Source: a bacterium ADurb.Bin157 (GTDB lineage Bacteria; Muiribacteriota; Ozemobacteria; Ozemobacterales; Ozemobacteraceae). From it: 64,000 nt of DNA. The position numbers and the translations under genes are program-made. Shown one piece after another: positions 42,771 to 50,935 of the stretch (positions are counted from its first letter, which is position 1; every line of letters starts with the position of its first letter). The DNA lies in contig MWDD01000001.1 of assembly GCA_002070375.1 (NCBI GenBank), positions 108,023-172,022 of the forward strand, read 5' to 3'. The notes beneath the pieces were generated by a model. That model did no database searches and was not told the origin of the DNA. It saw only the letters and a program-made list of their open reading frames with translations.

Positions 42771-44135
42771 TTATTTTTGTTTACTCTTAATTTTGTTGAA
42801 TCTTGCCGGCCACAAATGGCTTAATCGTTCCGAGATAATTTTTTCTTTACCGTATTCTGTCGGGCTATAAAAATTTAAGGGCTCGTAATTGTCGGGAAAA
42901 TAGCTTTCGTCAGGAACAAACGCTCCTTTGAAGTCATGTGGATATCGGTATTCTTTTCCGTATCCAAGTTCGCGCATAAAAGAAGTCGGCGCATTTCTCA
43001 GATGAATGGGAACAGGCGAACTATTTTCTTTTCTCACAAACTGCCTCGCCGCTTTTTCCGCAAGATAAACCGCATTGCTTTTTGGCGCCGTTGCCAAATA
43101 CACCGCCAATTCAGCGATACAAACATGTCCTTCGGGGGGACCGATGTAATCAAATGCTTGCGCAGTTGACATGGCAAGAGTTAAAGCGAAAGGGTCTGCC
43201 ATGCCTACATCTTCTGCGGCAAATCTGATCATGCGCCTTAAGATGAAGCGACAATTTTCGCCGCCCTCAATCATTCTGTATAACCAATAAAGAGCGGCAT
43301 CAGGGTCTGAACCGCGCATTGACTTATGAAAAGCAGAAATGAGATTATAGTGTTCCTCGCCGCCTTTGTCGTATCTGATTAGACGACTTTGAAATGTTTC
43401 TGCGATTAATTCGGGCAAAACAACCGGCTTTCCGGAATTCTTTTGTCTGGCCACCTCCACACAAGTTTCTAGCACATTCAAAGCGATTCTGGCGTCTCCT
43501 GAGGCGAGAGCGGCTATTTGCTCAATACATTTTTCATTAATTTCGACTTTAGGATCAAGACTTAGCTTCTTATCTTGTTCAATAGCACGCAATAAGATTG
43601 TTATAAGCGCAGATACCGAAACGGGTTTTAACACAAGCACCTGGCACCTTGAAAGCAAAGCTGAAACCACTTCAAAGCTTGGATTTTCGGTAGTTGCACC
43701 CACAAATATGACGGTTCCCGATTCTATGTGCGGAAGCAACGCATCTTGTTGCACCTTAGTAAATCGATGAATTTCGTCAATAAAAAGCATTGTCTTTTTA
43801 CCGGATCGCCGCCTCAAAGAATTTGCTCTGTCAAAAGCTGCTTTCAATTCTTTTATTCCCGAGGTGACAGCCGAGAGCTGTATGAATTCAGCATCAGACT
43901 TTTTTGCCAACACACGTGCCAAAGTTGTTTTACCGCACCCCGGTGGGCCCCAAAGCAAGATAGAGCCGCTTAATCCTGCTTCAATAAGCATGCGCAGAGG
44001 CTTTTTGGGCGCTAAAATGTGTTCTTGCCCCAAAATATCTTCCAATTCCATCGGCCTCATCCGGTCAGCCAACGGCTGATAAGGAGCCTGTCGTGAAGTT
44101 TCGTCTTGTTCTGAAAACTCAAACAAATCACTCAT
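42771..44135 (-). CDS. rarA: Replication-associated recombination protein RarA (AAA+ ATPase)
   Basis: A 454-residue AAA+ ATPase of the RarA/MgsA/WRNIP1 family that acts at stalled forks. Features are ADRMRPMELEDILGQEHIL, Walker A GPPGCGKTTLARVLA, Walker B TMLFIDEIHRF, sensor ATTENPSFEV, the arginine region LLSRCQVLVL, and the C-terminal tetramerisation region with DPDAALYWLYRMIEGGE. The length is normal. It overlaps the upstream HIT gene by 8 bases. Confidence 0.94.
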   Translation of the reverse strand: MSDLFEFSEQDETSRQAPYQPLADRMRPMELEDILGQEHILAPKKPLRMLIEAGLSGSILLWGPPGCGKTTLARVLAKKSDAEFIQLSAVTSGIKELKAAFDRANSLRRRSGKKTMLFIDEIHRFTKVQQDALLPHIESGTVIFVGATTENPSFEVVSALLSRCQVLVLKPVSVSALITILLRAIEQDKKLSLDPKVEINEKCIEQIAALASGDARIALNVLETCVEVARQKNSGKPVVLPELIAETFQSRLIRYDKGGEEHYNLISAFHKSMRGSDPDAALYWLYRMIEGGENCRFILRRMIRFAAEDVGMADPFALTLAMSTAQAFDYIGPPEGHVCIAELAVYLATAPKSNAVYLAEKAARQFVRKENSSPVPIHLRNAPTSFMRELGYGKEYRYPHDFKGAFVPDESYFPDNYEPLNFYSPTEYGKEKIISERLSHLWPARFNKIKSKQK

Positions 44136-44625
44136 ACTTTTTGAAATTTTCCCTTAATTTTTCGAGAGTAATATTTGGATCTTCAATAATTATTTTTGAA
44201 CCTGAGATAATATCTACAAACCCAAGCTCTCGTCCATATCTTGGAACTATGTGCTGATGTAAATGATCAATACTTGCCCCCGAAGCGTATCCTATGTTGA
44301 ATCCGATGTTAAAACCATTCGGCTGATATATTTCTTCGAGTTGTGTAATAGCGAAATTTCTTAATTTATTCATTTCGGCCTGCTCTTTTTCTGTCAGCTC
44401 TCTGGGGTCTACAATGTGTCTGACGGGAAATATAAACAAATGTCCCGCATTGTAAGGATAGAGATTAACACTGCAAGCAACTGTTTCGTTTTCGAAGACC
44501 AGCAAATTTGAAACAACCGGATCTTTTTGTAATATTGAGCAAATTATGCAGTCCACCGCCGGCCTTTTATGCCCTCTGAGGTATTCCATTTTATTCGGAA
44601 TGTAAAGCTGTGATTTAAATGTCAT
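44128..44625 (-). CDS. HIT family nucleotide hydrolase/phosphorylase
   Basis: A 165-residue histidine-triad protein of the Ap4A phosphorylase/FHIT-like branch. A Cys pair DCIICSIL near residue 26 may bind zinc. YPYNAGHLFIFPVRHI precedes the catalytic triad HLHQHIVPRYG. It probably hydrolyses nucleotide phosphates such as diadenosine polyphosphates or adenylated by-products. First gene of an operon with rarA and the HD gene. GGTGAAAAA precedes the ATG at 44625. Confidence 0.9.
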   Translation of the reverse strand: MTFKSQLYIPNKMEYLRGHKRPAVDCIICSILQKDPVVSNLLVFENETVACSVNLYPYNAGHLFIFPVRHIVDPRELTEKEQAEMNKLRNFAITQLEEIYQPNGFNIGFNIGYASGASIDHLHQHIVPRYGRELGFVDIISGSKIIIEDPNITLEKLRENFKKYE

Positions 44626-44706
44626 TTTTTCACCGTAAATATAGTAATTTGAGAATTATACCACAAAAATTCTTCGATAATTGCAGAAAATTTGTAATGC
44701 CTGTGC

Positions 44707-44712
44707 TATACT
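44707..44712 (+). promoter_or_regulatory. Extended -10 promoter element upstream of the exported-protein operon
   Basis: TGCTATACT carries a TG one base before a near-consensus TATACT (44707-44712), about 37 bases before the ATG at 44750. No good -35 is seen, as is usual for extended -10 promoters. Confidence 0.5.
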
Positions 44713-44749
44713 TGTTTAGAAAATCTCGTAAATCTGGAGCATCTGACTA

Positions 44750-45409
44750 ATGAACACTCGGTCTATCATATTTTTAATGCTTGTTTCTACAACTTTATCG
44801 AATTTTGCTTTTGCGGCAACTGATAAAGCAACTGACTTAGGTTATTCTGCAGAAATCGTTAACGAAGTTAGGTTAATAAATGATAAATCACTCAAAAACG
44901 ACATTGACATTAAACTGAATAAAAAAGTAAATTCAAACGTTTATTCTGAATCAGATGCTGTTCAAGAACAGTTAACAGAGCTTGGCTACACAAGAGGTTT
45001 TGTTTCTTGTCAACCCTCTAACACACGAGAAGTCAGAAGCGATGTTTTACAATACTGGAGCAGAAACGGCATAAAAAACAAAGAAATAATACCGTTAGAC
45101 CCCGCCCTTGCTTCTGCCGTTGAATACAACATAAAAAGCGCCCTAAACAATCATGGTTATTCGATTATTAAGTTTGAATTGTTGCCCACAGTGTTTCCAA
45201 ACATAATGAGGGGCGACATTCGGGTTGTAAAACCAATAAAAGCTAAATATGCCTATAACGAAATACAGCAAAATTTAGCACAAGTTAAAGATATTTGTGT
45301 TAAAGCCGCCACAATAAATGCAACTTGTCATCTTTCAGAAATGACTACTTTCATTGTTGAAAATCCAAGAAATAATTACTACTACGAAAAAACAATACTT
45401 AAGCCATAA
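44750..45409 (+). CDS. Exported hypothetical protein
   Basis: A 219-residue protein that I do not recognise. A clear signal peptide (about 1-22, ending NFAFAATD) leads to a mature domain of mixed alpha/beta composition with four cysteines (FVSCQPSN, VKDICVKAATINATCHLS), which may pair in the periplasm. No lipobox and no enzyme motif. First gene of a plus-strand operon with a small membrane protein, two TPR proteins and NAD kinase. TCTGGAG lies upstream of the ATG. Confidence 0.65.
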   Translation: MNTRSIIFLMLVSTTLSNFAFAATDKATDLGYSAEIVNEVRLINDKSLKNDIDIKLNKKVNSNVYSESDAVQEQLTELGYTRGFVSCQPSNTREVRSDVLQYWSRNGIKNKEIIPLDPALASAVEYNIKSALNNHGYSIIKFELLPTVFPNIMRGDIRVVKPIKAKYAYNEIQQNLAQVKDICVKAATINATCHLSEMTTFIVENPRNNYYYEKTILKP

Positions 45410-45415
45410 CAAGAC

Positions 45416-45814
45416 ATGATTTCTTCACAGAGCCACACAACTAGGTTAATGATTTATGCAATGATCTGCACACTTATTGTTGCTTTTGGCGCAATAGGCT
45501 CAGTCATCGCGTCGAATCTTGGTGAACAATACACACTCATGGGGCTGTTCATCGGAAGCGCTCTTGGTGCTTTTATTTCAGTTTATGAATCCACAATAAT
45601 CGGTTGTGTAGTCGGAATGATTGTCGGTGCAATTTCAGCTCCATTCGTGTTTTATTTAATAGACTTAGAAACAGCGTGTCTTCTTGTTTTCACCATAGCT
45701 TTATTAGGTGCAATTTTAGGTGAACCCATAGCAGGCTTCTGGCGTGAAACACAAGATGACACCGAGGATTCCAAAAGAGATGCAGAGTCAGAGGAGTTAG
45801 ATAATCAATTATGA
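45416..45814 (+). CDS. Small polytopic membrane protein of unknown function
   Basis: 132 residues with four Gly-rich hydrophobic helices (about 12-32, 37-60, 62-82, 85-105) and an acidic, charged C-terminal tail (ETQDDTEDSKRDAESEELD) likely facing the cytoplasm. The first helices have small-residue packing (GAIGSVIASNLG, GLFIGSALGAFIS). No family recognised. Its stop overlaps the ATG of the zinc-ribbon/TPR gene (ATGA), so the two are translationally coupled and may form a membrane complex. Confidence 0.7.
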   Translation: MISSQSHTTRLMIYAMICTLIVAFGAIGSVIASNLGEQYTLMGLFIGSALGAFISVYESTIIGCVVGMIVGAISAPFVFYLIDLETACLLVFTIALLGAILGEPIAGFWRETQDDTEDSKRDAESEELDNQL

Positions 45815-48132
45815 TAAATTGTCCGAGTTGCGGTGCACTGAATAATGACGATTCAATAAGCTGCATTGCGTGCAACAGCTCTTTGAGATCGGTTTGTCCT
45901 CAGTGCATGACCCACAATTCTCCCGGATCCGCCATTTGTGAGAAGTGCGGACGAATACTTGTCGAAAAAAGCGATGCCCGAATTATACAAAAACGCTTAA
46001 AAGACCCGATAGAAGAAATGTATAAAATGACTTCGCATAAAAAAGAAACAAAGAAGAGCTACAAAAGCTCTTTTATGAAGGTTTTTGCCGGGGCTTTTGT
46101 ATTTGCAATCATAAATATAACTCCAATTTTAAGCGGTCATTTCATATGGCAGTTTATTTTAACATTAACAAGCGGTGTATTCACATTATGGGGATTAGTT
46201 GAAATAACTTTTTTATTAATAGATGAAGGCGATATAACCAAAAACCAACCGTCGGCATATTCTGAAAACAGTTTTCCTGAAAAACCGCCGGTTAAAAACA
46301 CCGCTTATTCAGAGTCTTTTGAACAAATTGAAACAGAACATCGTCGTGCAGTTCCTTCAGAATCCATTGGTCACAAAAGAGACGACGGAATAATTGCACC
46401 CATAGAAAACAAAAATGAGATTAACTTTGTTCCACCCGCCGAACCAAAACATTTTGAAAGTTTGGCAGACTTTTTGGCAACGGGCATTGAAGAAGAAATG
46501 ACTGCCGTAAATAATAAACTGAAACAAACTCCCAACAATTATGCTCTGCTAATGCGCTTAAGCCAGCTGCATGAAGAAAAAGGCGAGATAGACAAAGCAA
46601 TTGAAAAACTTGATAAGTGTATTAAATTAGCTCCTGAAACGGCAGAATTTTTTCTATATCACGGAACCCTCTTAAGACGCATTGGAAAGCTTGATGCCGC
46701 AAGAAAATCTCTCAACAAATCAGCGGAGTTAAATAGTTTTGTATCAAAAACATACTATCAGTTGGGCGTTTTAGAGCTTACTCAGCAAAATTACGTTGAA
46801 GCAAAGGCCATGTTTCAAAAGAGCATACAACTTTCTCCTGACGACCCTTATGCTCATTATCAGCTTGGTATAACCTATAACAGTCTAGGCGATAACAAAC
46901 TGGCAATAATGGAAATTAAACGCGCCACCATACTTCACCCTACAGATTCTTACGGGCACAGCAAACTAGGTCAGCTCTACCAACAAACGCATCAGCTCGA
47001 CAAAGCTATTTCTGCTTATTCCCAGGCACTTGGAATTAAGAATGCAGACGCTTTTGTAATTGAGCGGCTTGCAGAAGTACTGGCCGAGAAAGGTGATTTC
47101 GAACGCGCCGCTACATTATTTCAAGAAGCGCTTTCGGGGCAATTTCACCCCGAGACCAAAACTATGCTTTCTTTGGCCAAAGCCCTTCGACACCTCGATA
47201 GATTCGAAGATCTAGAAACAATTACCAATGAAGTTTTAAGACTCGCCCCCGGCGAAACAGAAGCCTCTTTTTTAAACGCTGTTTCGCTGATAAAACAAAA
47301 TAAAAACGAAAAGGCTAAAATAATTCTTGAGCGCATAACAGAGAACCCCGGTGTTACTTATGAAGCCTGGATAGAACTTGGCAAGATTTATCAGTCAGAG
47401 GGCAACGCAGAAAAATCTGTAACTGCCTACATAAAAGCCACAACAAATGCGCCTGACCAAGCAGGCATATGGAACAACATCGGCATTCTGTTATCAAATC
47501 AAAAAGCCTACGAAGAAGCAGTAAAGGCATTTAGGAAGGCTCTAAGCTTTGACTATACCGATTCAAACATTTTTGCAAATCTTAAGGCAGTTCAAAACAA
47601 GCTTGAGGCTAACTGTAAACGCATAATTGAAGCCAGACAAAGCACATTGGCCAGGTCTCCCGACGACATCGAATCTTACCTTGATATGGGTAAAGCATAT
47701 GAAATGCTTGAAATGCCCGACGAAGCAATCAACTGCTACACAAAGTTGCTCGAAAAAAAGCCCGCGCACATTAGAGGCCTTATGTCTTATGCAGAGCTCT
47801 TAAGAAAAACAGGGCAACTAAAGATGGCAATCAGATGTTACCGCGAAATCATAAAAATTGACCCCGAAAACACTTCGACGCATTTGTTTTTGGTTCAGGC
47901 AAATCTAAATTTGGGCTTTATCAATGACGCTTTGTATCACGCAAATATAGCTGAAGGCCTTGCTCCGAATGACCCGAAAGTGCATTTCTTGCTCGGAAAA
48001 ATCTATTTGGCAAAAGGGCTTGCTCCTCGCGCCCTAAAAGAGTTTACTCAAGTATCTTCTTCAATCGCAGATCCGGACATGATAGCTTGGGCTGAGCTTA
48101 TGAGAAGAAGACTTTCAAGGACAAATAATTAA
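45811..48132 (+). CDS. Zinc-ribbon, membrane and TPR repeat protein
   Basis: A 773-residue protein. Two zinc ribbons open it (CPSCGALNNDDSISCIAC and CPQCMTHNSPGSAICEKCG, residues 4-47). Two hydrophobic helices (about 88-108 and 113-135) and a disordered stretch to about 215 follow. A long array of tetratricopeptide repeats then runs to the C-terminus (NNYALLMRLSQLHEEKGEID, AEFFLYHGTLLRRIGKLDA, and about 12-14 more). The TPR solenoid would be a protein-binding scaffold on the cytoplasmic face, anchored by the helical pair. No catalytic motif. It is coupled to the upstream small membrane protein and is followed without a gap by another TPR protein. Confidence 0.85.
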   Translation: MINCPSCGALNNDDSISCIACNSSLRSVCPQCMTHNSPGSAICEKCGRILVEKSDARIIQKRLKDPIEEMYKMTSHKKETKKSYKSSFMKVFAGAFVFAIINITPILSGHFIWQFILTLTSGVFTLWGLVEITFLLIDEGDITKNQPSAYSENSFPEKPPVKNTAYSESFEQIETEHRRAVPSESIGHKRDDGIIAPIENKNEINFVPPAEPKHFESLADFLATGIEEEMTAVNNKLKQTPNNYALLMRLSQLHEEKGEIDKAIEKLDKCIKLAPETAEFFLYHGTLLRRIGKLDAARKSLNKSAELNSFVSKTYYQLGVLELTQQNYVEAKAMFQKSIQLSPDDPYAHYQLGITYNSLGDNKLAIMEIKRATILHPTDSYGHSKLGQLYQQTHQLDKAISAYSQALGIKNADAFVIERLAEVLAEKGDFERAATLFQEALSGQFHPETKTMLSLAKALRHLDRFEDLETITNEVLRLAPGETEASFLNAVSLIKQNKNEKAKIILERITENPGVTYEAWIELGKIYQSEGNAEKSVTAYIKATTNAPDQAGIWNNIGILLSNQKAYEEAVKAFRKALSFDYTDSNIFANLKAVQNKLEANCKRIIEARQSTLARSPDDIESYLDMGKAYEMLEMPDEAINCYTKLLEKKPAHIRGLMSYAELLRKTGQLKMAIRCYREIIKIDPENTSTHLFLVQANLNLGFINDALYHANIAEGLAPNDPKVHFLLGKIYLAKGLAPRALKEFTQVSSSIADPDMIAWAELMRRRLSRTNN

Positions 48133-49287
48133 GTGAAAAGAAATATCCGATTAAGAGTATTTTTTTGTATGTTTTGTTTTTTATCGTCCGGCATCTGTTT
48201 TGGGCAAAATGATTCTTTTAGCCCGCCAACTTCCGAAACTTCGGTAAGAGACCTACTTGAGGGGCATCAAAGAACCCCTAAGGCAGACACATACTACCTT
48301 ATAGCTCTCTCAGAAGCAAGAAAAGGCAACAATGAAGGGGCTTTTAAAGCAATAAAAACAGGACTTGCAATTAACTCAACCAACATTAGGCTTTTAAACT
48401 TGCAAGGCGCGTTATTGGCACGTGAGGGTAAACTTATTCAGGCCCGAAAAATTTTTATGATGGTATTGAATCTCGCGCCTAACGACGATTACGCAAAAAC
48501 TAGCCTCTCAACAATTGAACACAGCATGCAGCCGGTCAGAAAAATAGAGCCTGTAATAAAGCGCCCTGCCCTTACAGCAGCTCCCGAAGCGCCATTATCG
48601 CCACTAAACATAAAAAATGATAACAAAAACGAAAATAAACTGCTTGAAGCAGAATACTTCATTGAAGTTAAAATTAAACAGCAATGTTATCATAATATGG
48701 CAATGATAAAGCGAGCCCAAGATGCATCTTTAGAAGCTAATCCCAAAGAAAAAGATTTTTCTGTACAAGAATTGGTTGAAAAAAAATATTTGATATCTTT
48801 GCCTATTTGCCCCAAGAGCGGAATATACAGCCGAAAAAACAATGATATAATTTGCGATAAACATGGAACACAAACAGAGCTCGGAGCAGAAGTAGCAAAC
48901 GTTTACAGCGAATTTAACAATGGCATGCGTTCAAAATTAAGCAGAAATTATCTTGACGCATTAAAGTCATTCGAACAGGTTGTAATACTTTATCCCAAAT
49001 GGGGTGAAGCACATTTTCAAATGGGCGACACACTTTTTAGACTTGGCGAAACAGACACCGCATTAGACTCATTAAGAACCTCATTAAAACACGAACCGGG
49101 CAACCTCGATGCCGAATTACTTTTAGCAAACATATATTTCAAGAAGGGCATGAAAGCACCTGCCCTAACCATATTAGATCGCATAACCGAACAGCATAAA
49201 GGTTCTGTTTACGCATACGCCGCAAGAAGCATAGCTAAGTCTATCAGATCAGGACGCTCATACTACGAACTCTTTCCTCCTCAATAA
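48133..49287 (+). CDS. Exported TPR protein with a CPxxG...C..H motif
   Basis: 384 residues. GTG start directly after the upstream stop; signal peptide (about 1-24, ending GICFGQND). N-terminal TPRs (about 45-135; DTYYLIALSEARKGNNEGAF), a Pro-rich linker, then a central segment ending LISLPICPKSGIY....IICDKHG (Cys226). The motif closely matches the C-terminus of the pilin-like protein at 12706-13059. C-terminal TPRs (about 260-375; WGEAHFQMGDTLFRLGETDT) follow. The Cys/Cys/His set may bind metal or form a disulfide. It is probably periplasmic and could interact with pilin-like proteins; that link is inference. Confidence 0.8.
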   Translation: MKRNIRLRVFFCMFCFLSSGICFGQNDSFSPPTSETSVRDLLEGHQRTPKADTYYLIALSEARKGNNEGAFKAIKTGLAINSTNIRLLNLQGALLAREGKLIQARKIFMMVLNLAPNDDYAKTSLSTIEHSMQPVRKIEPVIKRPALTAAPEAPLSPLNIKNDNKNENKLLEAEYFIEVKIKQQCYHNMAMIKRAQDASLEANPKEKDFSVQELVEKKYLISLPICPKSGIYSRKNNDIICDKHGTQTELGAEVANVYSEFNNGMRSKLSRNYLDALKSFEQVVILYPKWGEAHFQMGDTLFRLGETDTALDSLRTSLKHEPGNLDAELLLANIYFKKGMKAPALTILDRITEQHKGSVYAYAARSIAKSIRSGRSYYELFPPQ

Positions 49288-49289
49288 AA

Positions 49290-50141
49290 ATGAACACAAT
49301 TGCCATTATTTGTCATCCCGAAAAAGAATATCTTTTGCAACTTCTCGAAAATATTTTTGAGTGGAGCAAAAACAATAAAATAAAAAGCTTTATACTTCCT
49401 GAAACCGCACAAATGTTCGGATTCTCTGAACATGTCATGCCATTTGATCAACTTGTTAAAGTAGCCGAACTGGCCATTGTTCTTGGCGGCGACGGCACTA
49501 TTTTAAGCGCTACCCGCAAATTTGCTCCGTATAAAATCCCTGTTGCGGGCATTAACTTAGGGCATCTCGGTTTTTTGACGCTTGATGAGCCCAATAATGC
49601 GATAAAAACTCTTGAGACTCTCGTAAAAGGTGAATACACAGTCGAAAACAGGATGATGCTTGAAACAAGCGTGTATCGAAACAAAAACTTAGTTTATTCA
49701 GGAAACGTATTAAATGATGTCGTAATACAAAAAGAACCGCGATCCAGAGTTATAGACATTGATATATCTATCTCCGGAACACCCGTAAACACATATCGCG
49801 GTGACGGGCTAATCTTTTCGACTCCCACAGGCTCAACCGCCTACTCTCTCTCGGCGGGCGGTCCCATAGTATCCCCAAGCATGGAATTAATCTTGTTATG
49901 CCCGCTTAATTGTCATACTCTAAGCGCAAGACCCCTAATAACCCCCGAACATGAAACTTTGTCCGCTCGCCTTTTCTGCACTCAAACCAAAGTTGAAATC
50001 GTGTTAGACGGCCAAGAGAGTTTTATGCTAGAGCCCGACGACGAAATTATCGTAAAAAAATCTCAAATCAACGGGCTCATAGTCACATTTAATCCCAGAA
50101 ACTTTTACTCACTATTAAGAAAAAAGATGCATTGGCAATAA
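49290..50141 (+). CDS. nadK: NAD kinase
   Basis: A 283-residue NAD+ kinase producing NADP+ from NAD+ and ATP or polyphosphate. The conserved AIVLGGDGTILSATRKF (GGDGT), GINLGHLGFLT, VVIQKEPRSRVIDIDI, YRGDGLIFSTPTGSTAYSLSAGGPI and LCPLNCHTLSARPLI are all present. It begins two bases after the TPR gene and ends the operon. A convergent nif3-like gene lies 11 bases away. Confidence 0.95.
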   Translation: MNTIAIICHPEKEYLLQLLENIFEWSKNNKIKSFILPETAQMFGFSEHVMPFDQLVKVAELAIVLGGDGTILSATRKFAPYKIPVAGINLGHLGFLTLDEPNNAIKTLETLVKGEYTVENRMMLETSVYRNKNLVYSGNVLNDVVIQKEPRSRVIDIDISISGTPVNTYRGDGLIFSTPTGSTAYSLSAGGPIVSPSMELILLCPLNCHTLSARPLITPEHETLSARLFCTQTKVEIVLDGQESFMLEPDDEIIVKKSQINGLIVTFNPRNFYSLLRKKMHWQ

Positions 50142-50152
50142 GCCAAAATTAT

Positions 50153-50935
50153 TTATAGCCCTGTAGGCATATCTATAAATTCATATTCTAACTTAAATTC
50201 CTCAGCAACTATCTTGCCCAGTTCTTTTACTCCCCAAATTTCGGTGTTATAGTGGCCTGCGCTGACGAGATGCACCTCTCTTTCACGACAGGTGCCCACG
50301 TTTTGATGTAAAACTTCACCGGTTAGCAAAACATCGACTTCTCCGTTGTAAATTTCATTTGCAGTCAGATAAGAGGAGCCGCCTCCGGATACTATTGCAA
50401 TGTTTTGAACGGTTGGTTTTCCAAAGTCTAAATGGACCATTACCTTACCGATATTTTTCTCAACCAGTTTTTTGAAATCTGCAATTTTCATGGGTTTTGT
50501 TAGTTTGCATAAGCAACCAACAGCGCCGCTCTTTCCTGCTCCGAAAGGTGCTGTTACTTCTGAGCCGATCAGCTTTGCCAACATAACATTGTTACCAAAT
50601 ACAGGGTGTGCATCTAACGGCAAATGCATGGCATAAAGATTGAGGTCCGCTTGTACGAGAATTTTAACAACTGCTGTATTTATGCGGTCTAACTTTGTCC
50701 ACTCCCCGCCTTTCCAAAACAACCCGTGATGAACGAGCGCAAAATCAGCTTTTCTTTTGGCGGCTTCTTTAAAAAATTCTACATTGGCGTCTACTCCCGA
50801 CACGATTTTTTTAACTTCTTTTTTACCCTCGAACTGCAAACCATTATACGAATAATCGGGCATCATAACTTCGGCAAAAAGCATATTCAAATGTTTTACA
50901 ATATCTTCACGCGTTACTTTTATTTGTTTTTTCAT
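50153..50935 (-). CDS. Nif3-like dinuclear metal-centre protein
   Basis: A 260-residue member of the Nif3/YbgI/DUF34 family (GTP cyclohydrolase I type 2-like). Metal-binding features are DYSYNGLQFEG, LVHHGLFWKGGEW (HH pair) and late SAGHYNTEIWGVKEL (His...Glu). The PII-like insert of longer relatives is absent, so this is the short form. Function of the family is not settled. It overlaps the transglutaminase-like gene by 4 bases on the same strand and ends a minus-strand operon. Confidence 0.9.
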   Translation of the reverse strand: MKKQIKVTREDIVKHLNMLFAEVMMPDYSYNGLQFEGKKEVKKIVSGVDANVEFFKEAAKRKADFALVHHGLFWKGGEWTKLDRINTAVVKILVQADLNLYAMHLPLDAHPVFGNNVMLAKLIGSEVTAPFGAGKSGAVGCLCKLTKPMKIADFKKLVEKNIGKVMVHLDFGKPTVQNIAIVSGGGSSYLTANEIYNGEVDVLLTGEVLHQNVGTCREREVHLVSAGHYNTEIWGVKELGKIVAEEFKLEYEFIDMPTGL

